DNA of 64,000 nucleotides from Entoloma clypeatum (Eukaryota; Basidiomycota; Agaricomycetes; Agaricales; Entolomataceae), in assembly GCA_963565915.1 (NCBI GenBank), contig OY751489.1:3038001-3102000 (forward strand), read 5' to 3'. The position numbers and the translations under genes were made by a program. The notes beneath the pieces are model-generated. The model was given only the letters and a program-made list of their open reading frames with translations, was not told the origin of the DNA and made no database searches. This document shows positions 46,481 to 57,203 of the stretch, in pieces. Positions within the stretch are counted from its first letter, which is position 1. The number at the start of each line of letters is the position of its first letter.

Positions 46481-47389
46481 CCACAAAGAAACAACCCACT
46501 GGTGAGGAGACACAGCGCAGGACAGCCCAGTATAGCTGGTGGCATCATCGGAATCACAGCGAGAACGGCGGGAGGGCAAATAGGACACGAGGGGACATGG
46601 CAATGGTGGGGATGGGGATGGCGCAGGGAGGGGTACTGAAACGGCCACAGCACAAGGATGGCAGCATGCGCATGGGGCGGGACATGTGCAAGAACGGCAG
46701 GACATGTGACAGACAGTGGAACAGCCAATAGGGTGTGAGGGGAGATGGCATGGGACACATGATAATGCACTGAGAGACATGTCAGGCAATAGCAGAAGAA
46801 TGGCGTGACATATGCAAGAACAGAGGGACATGTGAGGAGGCTAGGGGATGTGCAGCCATGGCGCTTAGTTTAGATTCATGTTTCACATAGTTGAAATATT
46901 ATACTGTGTCTATTCCACCCTCGCAGTCCTATACAGTATCTTTAAGAGTGAAATACATAGCAAGCAGTTTTAGGCTGGATTCTATGGGTTCCTATTATCA
47001 ATACACAACTACTGTACTACCTCACTCCAATACTACTGTACACTATGGCCCTACCACCACTACAGCACTACCGTCTCTATGGATCACTACAACCCTACAG
47101 GACCCTACAAGTTTGGGTGTGTTTGCTACAGTTTACTACCAGTGAAAATCAGGGTTTGCTGATACAGATGAGTCAGTACTGTGAAAGGCAGTGCACATGA
47201 GTAAGGCGACGGCAGAAGGCTATGTACCATGAGTCATACATACTGCGGAGCTGAGTAAAGCTACTGCAGAATGAGTCAGATCGGTAGCTAAGGGTATGGA
47301 AATAGAGACTGCGATATAATGTATTCATAAGAGGGTGCTGAGTCAGGCCAATAAGTAAAACTGATGACATTGTTCTCATACCGTAGTGT
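46481..47389. other. Repeat-derived, non-coding
   Basis: 46481-46860 is a G-rich low-complexity stretch of GGGACATGTG and GCAGGACATG motifs like those at 53060-53450. 46864-47170 is a repeat containing CTACAGCACTAC motifs and ending CAGGGTTTGCTGATAC, matching ends seen at 51060, 52097 and 53776. No gene is seen. Confidence 0.5.
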
Positions 47390-47553
47390 CCATAACATGT
47401 ACCCCCTTCAAGCTCTGTGTTGTAACAGAGTCACCATTCTTCACTGTTGTTAGGGTTGGTCCAATTGAGGTTGGTTTTGACATCCCAGTCATTTATCAAC
47501 TCTTCGTTCATTGGGATGGCATAGTTGAGGCTGCGGATTGCCAAACGAATGCG

Positions 47554-47838
47554 TCAATTTTTGACCTTGAGAGTTCTGGTGTACTTCTGGAGAATTTGCT
47601 TTTCTTTGTAAGTGGGGGCAATGGGGAGATTGGACAGTGTGTTGAGATGTATATTCATCTGCCAATGGAGGATGTCAGCAAGGGAGGTTTCGAGGATGTG
47701 GATCTGGTCTTTCATGGAGAGTGTCTCATCCATGAGGGCAGTGATAGCGGTGTTGGTGTCTTCAATGTGGGAGATGGCGTTAGACATGGTGGAGAGGATG
47801 GTGGACAGGTAGAAGCAAAATAATGAAATGTCGGGCAA
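47554..47838 (-). pseudogene. Coiled-coil ORF downstream of Gypsy-2 chromodomain, Gag-like
   Basis: 94-residue minus-strand frame with a predicted helix (HIEDTNTAITALMDETLSMK) like the N-terminal coiled coil of some fungal gypsy Gag proteins. It follows the chromodomain in the same direction by about 120 bp. It could be the start of a neighbouring Gag or an accessory ORF; the frame ends without further recognisable sequence. Confidence 0.35.
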
Positions 47839-47960
47839 GTGACTAGAGCAGGGAACTCGGTGGGTTGGTTGATTGATGGGTCAATACAATGATGGATCTT
47901 GGTATACTGCTTTTATCGTGGGCAAGACGGGTTCTGCCAATGGAAATCATGGATCACTTC

Positions 47961-49007
47961 TCAAGTGTTCTGGATATTAGTCCGAGATTCCCATGTATTT
48001 TCTGCTGGGCCATACCCTTCCCATTGGACAAGGTACTGGATCTTTCCGTGGAATTTCTGAGAGTCCAGGATTGTGGAGACATGGTACTCTTCTTGTCCTT
48101 CGACAATGATTGGATCAGGGGCTGGCTTCTTCTTCTGGATGGCATACTTCAGAGTTTTGTATGGTGACAACAGGGTCTCATTGAACACGGCGTGAATCAT
48201 TTTCCAAGTTTTTGGAAGATCAAGAAGGTATGCGCTAGCCCCTTTCTTCTCTAGGACTTTGAATGGTCCGTGTTGGAGTGCATCAAGTTTATTCAAGGGA
48301 TGGTCGGTCCTGATGTTGGTCCCTTCAGCCACACCTTGTCTCCAATGTGATAGTTCCAAGACGGGCTCCGTCGTGTGTCAACTGTCTTCTTCATCTGATC
48401 CTGTGCCTGTTTCAGTGCTGCATTGGCTTCTTCTCATGTCTGTTTGAGTTTTTTTGAGAAGTTGTTGGCAGCTGGATTGGTGTCTTCCAACACGAGTTCT
48501 CCCTTCTAAGGATGTAGACCATAGTTGAGGTAGAATGGTGTATGCTTCATTGCCTGATGTTCTTTGTCATTGTACTGGAATTCTGCAATTGTGATCCATT
48601 CACCAATCATCTTGCAGATGGTTGACAAAGTTTTGTAAGAACACTTCTGTTTTCTGATGCGATCATTCAGCCTGTCCATCAGTCTGTGGATGGTATGCAG
48701 TGGACAGATTTCTTTTGATCCCTAACATGTGGCAAAGTATCTCCATGAATTTCACGGCGAACTTTGGTCCCCTATCGCTGATGATCTTCTTGGGGATCCC
48801 ATGAAGCTTCCATATCTGATCCCAATAGATCTTGGCTAATCCTTCAGCCAATAGTTCCACGGTTGTCAGAATAAGATGAAGCATCTTTGAATGTCTATCT
48901 GTGATGACCAGAATTACATTCTTTCCATCAGACTCTGGTATCGGTCCCACAACGTCAATCCCCATGTCTTCCCATGGATGACTTGGTGCTGGATGGGGGT
49001 GTAGCGG
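47961..49007 (-). pseudogene. Gypsy-2, integrase core and chromodomain, inverted
   Basis: Minus strand. From 49007 the reading resumes exactly where the plus-strand half ended (CCGCTAC). Integrase core at 48965-48663 (MGIDVVGPIPES; VITDRHSK; ISDRGPKFAVKFM; STAYHPQTDGQAE), a broken stretch, then a C-terminal part with chromodomain at 48359-47961 (HVSTILDSQKFHGKIQYLVQW, then EGYGPAENTWE). Internal frameshifts and stops show decay. Confidence 0.85.
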
Positions 49008-49510
49008 CAGGTAGTCAACCTACATTGTATGGTCTTAGACGGTCCAGCGAAGACATACAATATATTGTCTCAGACGGCCGCAGCAGGCCCGCTGGAGCTC
49101 CAGCGAATGAACCTTAAATGACAGAGCTTAGTAATCAAAGTAGAACAGTGTGTTAGTGGCTCTACTAGCACTGCTGGTCAATAATATATTAGCTATATCT
49201 CAGTGACCTGTGCATGGATTTGGATGCCCCAGGGCTTGTTTTACAGCCGGTCCACTGGACATCGACCGGCACCATCACTGGCATCTATAATTCCGATGGA
49301 CCGGCACATTTCCTGCCACATCCATCGGCACACTGGGTGACAGAAAAGTGTTGGTGAATAATATATTGGATATATCTCAGTGACCTGTGCATGGATTTGG
49401 ATGACCCAGGGCTTGTTTTGAAGCTGACCCACCAGACATTGACTGGCACCATAACCAGCACCTATAATTCCGATGGACCAGCCTATCTTCTGACACATTC
49501 ACAGGAAAGT
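49008..49510. repeat. Repeat E, right copy, with two tandem units
   Basis: Begins CAGGTAGTCAACCTACATTG in the same orientation as the left copy at 45583. Two units of the ~175-bp repeat start at about 49174 and 49349. Its left edge abuts GTAGCGG (49001-49007), the inverse of the CCGCTAC that flanks the left copy. Confidence 0.75.
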
Positions 49511-49939
49511 GAAGTCCCACCAGCCAAGAGAAACCCTGAATGACAGATGATGAATGTCCAGCAAAAACTCACAGATGGCGACACACTGTCAACAGGCCAT
49601 TGGCAAAATGGGTCTTCCCCCCACTACCAAGCATCAGGACACCTATATAGGGCTATTCTCTGGTATGAGTAGGCCTCAACACATCAATAGTAAATGGTGT
49701 ACAATGTATAGATCAAGTGTTAAGAATCAGGAGACAGGTTGCACATCAAAAATATCTCTTCATCATCTGGCATTAATATCTTATGGTCAATAAATCTATA
49801 GATGGTTGTACAGGTGTATCAGATGTACATCTACTCAATACAGAAGATTCCAAGGGAATCCATGTCATCTGAAAGACTGGAGATAAGACTTCGTCCAAAA
49901 TACATCTCAGATTGGCACATGCATAACAATGACAGTGTT
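49511..49939. other. Unassigned repeat-like sequence
   Basis: A single 79-residue frame (49554-49793) has no recognisable motif. I see no promoter, RNA gene or repeat end here. Confidence 0.3.
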
Positions 49940-50850
49940 GGTGACTAAATCATGCTTTCTTCATTTCCCGCTCTATCAGCCTCAAATATGCTTGTTAACT
50001 GTTGGATAGATGCCTATGAACTCATAAAAAGTATATATATAGTTGGCTATATATGATAGAAAATCTGTATTCTGAAATGAGACAACAAAACACAGGCAAA
50101 ATCATGATGCAACCATGCATCACAAGTTTTCTCAAACACCAAAAGCCATGTTTTCTTCCTTGCCCCTTTCCACAACCACTTTAATCTACATGTACTGTAT
50201 GTATACCATTGAAATATTGTATGTAAACCTCATCAGATTATTCAAATCAAGTTCAAGAACCTAATAAGCTGAATATGAGCAAAATAGGTTGAAAGTTTGA
50301 CCAAAATCTCTTATTTCACCTTTGGATTCCTCCACAATCAGGGGATCTCAGGACACCTTCATTTTTCAAATTTGGTTCATTTCTTAGAGAGATATGACAC
50401 TCTTTCTCAAATTTCAACATTTGATTATTTCTATCTTATCTGGACTGCTAAAAATTATACAAAGTGTGTCACAAGGTTAATACATATGTATTCATGAGTC
50501 CTATTACTTCAAACTATTATTAAAGCATGAGAAAGGCAGCGTGCACGCCTGCACAATGTCTTTTGTGTATTGTTTACTATTATTTGGTTTAGACCATGGG
50601 ACCTTGATAACTTTGAATCCGTGGCAAAATTTGATAAAATAAATACATACTTGATGGTACAACATGCGCCCCTATCTAACTGATATAGTAGAAAAGTTTA
50701 CTTGTTCCTGTGGAGAGATAATGAGGAGGATGTACAATATTTTGGAGATATGTTTACATGTAGTTGACGTGTTTGATGTGTGTGTGTGTCGTGCATCATG
50801 CAACATTGAACCAACACATCCACCAATCACTGACTGTGCAATATCTGCCA
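49940..50850 (+). mobile_element. hAT family interior, third copy (fragment)
   Basis: Matches 7030-7580 joined directly to 11600-11880 of the 6.3-kb hAT element, in the same orientation. It includes GCATGAGAAAGGCAGCGTGCACG at the point where that element has its 4-kb insertion, so this is an empty-site witness. Terminal repeats are missing. Confidence 0.7.
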
Positions 50851-51130
50851 ATTGTAAGTACTGGTTGTGGACCGAGAGTAGCCATCCATAGTATTGGCTG
50901 CCTCCTACAGCACACTACAGAATGCTACAGAGTGGCTGGCCAGCCTACCAGGGTCCTCTGTAGTGACCCTGGTCACTACAGAGCACCCTGTTTCAAATAT
51001 CCTGTTCTACAGCACTACAGCACTACAGAGTGCTCCGTAGTACTCCCAAGGTCAATCAGGGTTTGCTGATGTGCTATTGCCTATAGCCAGTACCTATATA
51101 AACCTCTTGTACTGTAGATAGATTCCTTAG
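50851..51130. repeat. CTACAG-rich repeat
   Basis: Repeated CTACAGCACTACAG / CTGTAGTG motifs that can pair with each other, ending CAGGGTTTGCTGATGTGC. It is related to 46864-47170. No gene. Confidence 0.5.
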
Positions 51131-51132
51131 AT

Positions 51133-51348
51133 TTAGCAATCACATTGCTCTTCACCTTTCCACTTCCTGCATACTCTGCCCGAACCCTGGAACAGTTTGT
51201 TAAGCATAACAGCTTCTTTGGCCCCAGCAATCATGAGTGCAACTGCTCCAACTCTGGCTTGATACATGTCATCTTCATGATCATCTTCAAGCTGCTCCTC
51301 AAGATATGAGAGGAAGAGATAGTCTGTGTCCATGCTCAGGAAGCACAC
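51133..51348 (-). pseudogene. Short ORF, possible transposase N-terminal fragment
   Basis: 71 residues (start MCFLSMDTDYLFLSYLEEQL) with an acidic segment and an Ala-rich helix. The pattern recalls the N-terminus of PIF/Harbinger-like nuclease proteins, but the match is weak and no DDE domain follows. It may be a spurious frame. Confidence 0.25.
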
Positions 51349-51560
51349 GATGAGACAAGCTCACACTATTTTATTCCCAGACGGCTTACGGTTTATTCTG
51401 ATGAATAGAATATCTCATCACTCTGCGGAGATTGATTCTTGGCAATCGAAAATCCAACATATTCCATTGCAAAACCTTGTGGAAAGTCACCCAGTCAAAC
51501 CATTAACCTGAGACTCATTAACTAGTCAAAACTAGTTTTAACCTCAACTTAACTTGAGGG

Positions 51561-52054
51561 TAGTGTTTGAAAGTCCAGTCCAGTCCAGTTTTTTGCCCAA
51601 AAAATTAAGAATCTAGAACCAAGACTGGTTGAGTGGTTTCTCCAAACAACTGAAACCAGGACTGGGTCAAAGACTGGTGAACCAGTCTTTCCTTTCTCAA
51701 AAAAGTAAACCAGGACTGGTTTGAACTGGTTTAAACTGGTTATTTCCAATTTATTAAAACTGTTTCAAAATATCATTTATGACACATTTCAAAACATTGT
51801 ATAGAAGCTTTGATAAACAAAATCTATGTGAACCTATAGGAGCCTGTGTAACCTATGACCAGTTTATATTTTTTGAGTCTCAAATAAAGACTGGTGTTAA
51901 ACCAGTCTTTTTTTTCTCCAAAATTTGAAGAACCTGAGACTGGTCAATCCTCAAAAATCTGAAACTTGAGACTGCAGTCTAGTCTTTCAACTAGTTTTTA
52001 CCAGTCTGGTTCTGGTCCAGTTCTAGGTCTCTGAGACTGGACTTCAAAACACTA
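51561..52054. mobile_element. hAT-type MITE, 494 bp
   Basis: Ends TAGTGTTTGAAAGTCCAGTC and, inverse, TAGTGTTTTGAAGTCCAGTC. The interior is full of GACTGGTT/AACCAGTC motifs. The flanking 8-mers (CTTGAGGG, ACTGCCAC) do not match, so one end may have rearranged. Confidence 0.65.
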
Positions 52055-52096
52055 ACTGCCACCACCTACCCATCTGCCAAATGGCACAGGAGGCAA

Positions 52097-53776
52097 ACAT
52101 CAGCAAACCCTGGGTGGGCTATGCAGCCCTGTGCAGGTCTATGCAGATTCTTGCAGGGCTGAAGTTTCAAAGACAAGGTATATGCTACATGCAGCTCTGC
52201 AAAAGCTCTGTGTAGCTTCACTACCATCTTTTGCAGCTCTTCACACTTTCACTCCATTCTTTCAGGCCTCCAAACTCTGTTATAACTTACAATTATAGAG
52301 CATTCCATTTTATCAACAATAATGTGTTTGAGAAAAAACGATGTATATTTTTCCATGCTATTACAACAGACAATGCAACGATGTTATGGTACGACATATC
52401 TCTCCCTTTCCTGGCTGTCGTACCTCATCCCTCGCACTCTCCGCCTACGCCACGTGCATGCTGGCATGCCCCCATGTCCCTTTTCTGGATGTGGTCCCTT
52501 GTACCTTGCATCTTCCTGAGGGGTGTTTCGTCCTTGTGTCTGCATGGTGTCCACCACTCCGCCTTGTGCCATCGTGTTCCGTCATTTTTGTGTGTGGTCG
52601 TCTCTCACATGTGGCCCGCCATTCTTGCGTATTTCATCAGTGGTCTGGGGTGATGTGAATAGCGGGGTGCTTACTTGCATCTGCTGGTGCATGTCCTGCC
52701 CCTCCGTGTTTCGTCAGTGGTCTGATAGGGCGTGAATGAGAGGGGTGCTTACCTATACAGGGGCACCGTGGCCCTTGTGTGAACGGGGGAGCAGAGGAAT
52801 GGAGGAGGGAGAGAAAGGTGGTGGGGGAAGGCAAGAAGTACATGATGATGGGACTTCAGATATTGTTCGACTGTCGGCAAGTTCCAATGTTTCATTATCC
52901 TGGGCCCAGAACCTGCCAAGCACGCCAAGCCTCGCCACGTCCTTCTTTCTCCACTCCCTCCCCCATCCCTCTCGCCCCCCCCCCCCCCCCCCCCCCCCGC
53001 GTTCACACAAGGGCCACAGTGCCCCCGTATAGATAAGCACCCCCCCGCCATTCACATCATGTCAGACCACTGACAAAACACGTGAGAGTGGCGGGACACG
53101 TGACAAGCAGGGCAGGGCATGTGAGAAACAGCCCGACATGCACCAGCAGATGCGAGAGGGGCGGGACACACAGAGGGACAGACACGCAGAGGGGCAGGAC
53201 ATGCACCAGCAGATGCAGGGGGGGCGGGACATGCAATGAATGGGACAGGAGACCCGACGAATGGTGCAGGACATGCAAGAATGGTGGCCGATGCAAGAGG
53301 GGCAGGACATGGACCAGCAGTTGCGAGAACGGCGGCAGATGCAAGAAATGGCAAGGCAGACGCGAGACATTACATGGGACACACGAGGAACAGTGGGACG
53401 TGCGCTGGCAGAGACAAGTGTGAGAGGGACGACACACTGGGGGGCATGAGTAGCACATTGATACAGTATAAATTGTACATTGTCCTGTCATAGCACCCAA
53501 ACCCAATCAAATTTTTCCAATCTGTTATTCGTGAATTGCTGTAGCACCATATTGGAATGTTTCTATGAAGACTTACACAAAGTTTCCAATTATCTTTACA
53601 GACTCCCTCAAAATTTATATATTACTTTATAGAAACTACGTATATCACCTACCAGCTCTACAAAGACCTTCAAATTTGGCACTTCAGCTTCACAGTGCTG
53701 CAAAGAGCTGCACAGCATATAGGCCAAGCTGCAACAAGCTGCAACATCTTTGGCAAAAATCAGTGTTTGCTGATGA
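52097..53776. mobile_element. Putative TIR element with an internal palindrome and poly-C tract
   Basis: Left end CATCAGCAAACCCTG and right end CAGTGTTTGCTGATG are inverted copies, with TGCAG/CTGCA-rich subterminal sequence on both sides. The centre holds an inverted repeat of about 75-80 bp arms (about 52705-52785 and 53000-53080) around a spacer that ends in a run of about 22 C. Flanking G-rich motifs (GGGGCGGGACATGCA) continue to 53450. I found no clear target duplication and no supported ORF; opposite-strand frames here are low-complexity. Confidence 0.45.
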
Positions 53777-53967
53777 AGGCAGTGGCCAGAGAGGGGGAGG
53801 TGGACTGGGAGGTCCACAACAGGATGTGTAGTACATGAGGACACCGAGATGTGACATGATGCACATGTGGGAGGGTTGTGCATGTACCTCCATGACCACA
53901 GGGAGGTCTGCAATGGTGTGGACAGGCTGTGTAACACCAAGTGGGTCCATCCTGAGGTGCCTTCCTG

Positions 53968-54088
53968 CGGGTATTCCATATCCTCCATATCCCTCACCTG
54001 TATGTGCGGGTATTCCATACCCTCCATATCCCTCACCTGTATGTGCAGGTATTCCATACCCTCCATATCCCTCACCTGTATGTGCGGG
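53968..54088 (+). repeat. 39-bp tandem repeat, three copies
   Basis: Unit GGGTATTCCATACCCTCCAT followed by ATCCCTCACCTGTATGTGC, three copies with few differences. The period is a multiple of three, so a repeated 13-residue frame appears, but no gene surrounds it. Confidence 0.85.
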
Positions 54089-54206
54089 TAACCTTTACCC
54101 CTGACCATGGGTATGGTTTTTTGAGGGTAAGGGTAGGGGTACAAATTTTTTATCTGCAGGAGACCCCTGTCCATCACTACACCCACCCAAGCTTTTCACT
54201 CACCCT

Positions 54207-54473
54207 TAGTGTTTCAAGGTCCAGTCTAGTCCGGTTTTTTGCCCAAAAGTTTTGAGACCAGAGACCAAGACCAGGTGAGTGGTCTCTCTGAAAAACTAAG
54301 ACCAGGACCAGTTTAAACCAGTTTTTGGCCAAAAAAACTGGTTTGAACCTATGAACTGGATAGAACCAGGGGGAGTGGTCTTTGTATTTTGAAAAGATGA
54401 ACCAGAACCACCCCCTGGTTCAGTCTGGTCTTAGTCTTCTTTGTGGTCTTTGAGACTGGACCTTGAAACACTA
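54207..54473. mobile_element. hAT-type MITE, 267 bp
   Basis: TAGTGTTTCAAGGTCCAGTC ends in perfect inverted orientation, with a perfect 8-bp target duplication CTCACCCT at 54199-54206 and 54474-54481. Nearly identical, in opposite orientation, to the MITE at 55343-55610. Confidence 0.92.
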
Positions 54474-54481
54474 CTCACCCT

Positions 54482-55088
54482 CATGATCCTTAACTAAGTT
54501 AGGACTTGAAACTCTGCCCCCTTCAGGGCCTGACTGTCCTGTCGCCAAGCTAGGATAAACATCACCACCTACAGCACCCTGTAACCACATCAGCAAATGT
54601 GCAATATACTTGTTTCTGCTTGTTTCCACTCGTACGAGCTTAAACAAGCTTAAATGAGCCACAAGTCAACGAGTCGGCAAGATTGGATCAAAATTTTCAC
54701 AAGCCATCAATGGCAACCATTGCCACAAGTGACGATGAGCCCACAAGCCTCCACTCGCAACATGACATCCAGTTCGCAGTCGTTTGTTCATGCCGAAAGA
54801 TTCAAAAATTGACTGTTACAGTATTGGGATACATACACACAGCAATTGACTAGTAAGTACTACTGATTATCTTCCTTGCAGGCAAGCAGAGTGTGAAAAT
54901 GCTGAGAATGACAAACAGTGTTGTTATGCCAATCACAACACTCATCAGCGTGTGGGCTCATGGCTGGTGACAAGTAAACGAGCTGACGAGAAATGTGTAG
55001 ATTTGCTGATGCAAGCTAGCTTGCCTCTTCTTACAGCATTGTATCTTCTAACTGTGTTAAAGATGCACTTGTAGGCTCCCTTATACTA
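54482..55088. other. Non-coding, repeat-like
   Basis: No supported gene. It contains CACTCGTACGAGCTTAAACAAGC and similar GAGCT/AAGCT-rich motifs, and CAGCGTGTGGGCTCATG/GAGCCCACAAGC pairs on both strands that suggest another inverted-repeat element, which I could not delimit. Confidence 0.35.
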
Positions 55089-56245
55089 CAGTTGCGGACA
55101 GCCAAACACGACAATTTAGTCTGTAAGGGGACAGCTCCCAAACGGGTCAATGAAAATTTATTCTGACTTCAGACCCAGACTCAGGATGAGGAAATACATC
55201 GAAAAACACTACTCCAAAGTTTTTCCCATGACTTTTTGGTTTGGCCAATTTTTTTGACCTCTTGAACGAAAATTGACACCCCCTCTGTGTGCTTTGGCAA
55301 GCCTAAGTTATCACTGGAGGCCCCCCAGAGGTCTATCACCTGTAGTGTTTCAAGGTCCAGTCTCAAAGACCACAAAGAAGACTGAGACCAGACTGAACCA
55401 GGGGGTGGTCCTGGTTCATCTTTTCAAAAATACAAAGACCACCCCCCCTGGTTCTATGCAGTTCATAGGTTTAAACCAGTTTTTTGGCCAAAAAACCAGT
55501 TTAAACTGGTCCTGGTCTTATTTTTTCAGAGAGACCACTCACCTGGTCTTGGTCTCTGGTCTCAAAAATTTTGGGCAAAAAACCGGACCAGACTGGACCT
55601 TGAAACACTAATCACCTGTGTCATTGGCCTTAAAATAGCATGTCACTTGTTGCTTCAGTCAGTAATCATTGACTTCTCATCATGGGACTGGCTGCCGTGA
55701 TGCATCTGGCATCAATATTTGTTTTCCCTTCAATTTATCTTTTCCCAGCATTGCCCTGTTCTTTTTCCTCTCTGTTGATGAAATTCTGTTCACTCATTTT
55801 TAATAATATGGATTGTGTTTTTTAAGGTTTGATATTGTGTTATAAGGTGATAGATCCTGTTGTTGTATCAGTATTTCTACAGTGACACATCATCATGAAA
55901 AGCGTGAGACACATGTCAGAGCACGTGCCTTCCAAATATGGTAAGGATTTCCAAATTTGGGTGCCTCACCATGTATTTTTCTGGTCATAATTTTTGTAGA
56001 ATCATACTCGGCCCGCAAAAAGGAGTTGATTCCGCATTTTTCATGATTTTAGTGAATTTTTTGATGGTTTGGCCAATTTTGGGGGGGTCAAAACCCAAAA
56101 TTTGACATTGAGCAAAATCGGCTTGTGCAAATCACTTCAGTAGATCTCAAATAACACATTTCTGCTATTTTCAAGAAGATCCGACAATTGTGGGAAGGTA
56201 CAAAACTCAGTCAATATTTTTGTTGTGTTTGGTTGTCCACAACTG
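55089..56245. mobile_element. Tc1/mariner-like non-autonomous element, 1.16 kb
   Basis: Ends CAGTTGCGGACAGCCAAACA and, inverse, CAGTTGTGGACAACCAAACA, both next to TA. No transposase ORF is found. It hosts the hAT MITE at 55343-55610, so its own length is about 880 bp. Confidence 0.75.
55343..55610. mobile_element. hAT-type MITE, 268 bp, nested
   Basis: TAGTGTTTCAAGGTCCAGTC terminal repeats; perfect 8-bp target duplication ATCACCTG at 55335-55342 and 55611-55618. It is about 95% identical to 54207-54473 in inverse orientation, so the subfamily moved recently. Confidence 0.92.
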
Positions 56246-56273
56246 TATGAAAACCCTACAAGACACACTCACC

Positions 56274-57158
56274 CAGGCTCCTAAAACCAGCACTCTCGTG
56301 GGGCAAGGAAGGGTTCTGTGATGCTTCGAAAAAAAATCGAGTCATGTGCTTAATCCGAACATCGACCAAACAAACAAGACTAAGAACCCAACCTCACCCT
56401 AGAGAGGCTGGCAAACTTTCCACCCCAGTGATGTCGGACGACCCTTAGAGGACCCTTGTACACCTACTTTAGGGCTTGGATACATGCTCGCTTATTTCAC
56501 CATCAATATTTATTCAGATGTATTTCTTTCCTCCTTTCACACCACTTTGGGAAATCTGCCTTCCTTTCTTAGCAATGTCGCCAAAGCCGTCATCTACGCA
56601 GAACATGTGGAATGCAAAAACTATTCGTAAACTTGTCCAGGAGAAGTTTGGAAAGCACACCTGCTGGTTTCAAATCAAAATTGCTCTGAGTCTATATGCC
56701 GGGAAGGATGTCGTTGGGTGTGCTCCCACTGGAGCTGGGAAGACTCTGTCATTCTGGATTCCGTTGTTGATGGCTCTTGAGGATGGGTTAGATAAAATGA
56801 CATTTGTTGTCACACCATTGAACATATTGGGGAAGCAGAACCAGCATATGCTGGAGAAAGCAGGCCTGTGTGCTCCCTCAATTATAAATCATGGGCTAAT
56901 TATGAAGAAATATGTCTGAATAAATATTGATGGTGAAATAAGTGAGCATGTATCCAAGCCCTGAAGTAGGTTTACAAGGGTCCTCTAAGAGTCCTCCAAC
57001 ATCACCAGGGTGGAAAGTTTGTCAGCCTCTCTAGGGCGAGGTTGGGTTCTTAGTCTTGTTTGTTTGGTTGATGTTCGGATTAAGCACATGACTCGATTTT
57101 TTTTGAAGCATTGCAGAACCCTTCCTCACCCTATGAGAGTGCTGGTTTTAGGAGCCTG
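56274..57158. mobile_element. Pack-MULE-like element, 885 bp, carrying a helicase fragment
   Basis: Perfect 9-bp target duplication ACACTCACC at 56265-56273 and 57159-57167. The terminal inverted repeats are about 245 bp long (56274-56521 and 56914-57158), beginning CAGGCTCCTAAAACCAGC. Long inverted repeats plus a 9-bp duplication define Mutator-like elements. Only about 390 bp lie between the repeats, and they are almost wholly a helicase-like reading frame. Confidence 0.85.
56575..56919 (+). pseudogene. RecQ-like DEAD helicase N-terminal fragment inside the MULE
   Basis: 114 residues from the ATG at 56575 (an in-frame ATG at 56476 lies in the inverted repeat). It shows a Q-motif-like start, the Walker A motif APTGAGKTLSFWIP and the motif Ia segment VVTPLNILGKQN, as in the large agaricomycete family of RecQ-like helicases. 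It ends with a TGA in the right inverted repeat, before the DEAD/DEVH box, so it cannot be a working helicase. This is a captured and truncated gene piece. Confidence 0.8.
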
Positions 57159-57203
57159 ACACTCACCCAGGGTTGGTGGCTGACTAAACAGCTGCCACCC
57201 GAC

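Noticed and set aside
52731..53506. Open frames on both strands around the poly-C palindrome
   Set aside because: Mirror-image frames of an inverted repeat, rich in Cys/Pro/Gly/His, with no recognisable fold.
52097..53776. A target duplication for the CATCAGCAAAC element
   Set aside because: AGGCA occurs near both ends but at different offsets from the inverted repeats, so I do not claim a duplication.
54088..54150. GGGTAAGGGTAGGGGTA as interstitial telomere sequence
   Set aside because: Too short and irregular to be TTAGGG repeats; it is more simply an extension of the neighbouring 39-bp repeat and GGTA-rich sequence.
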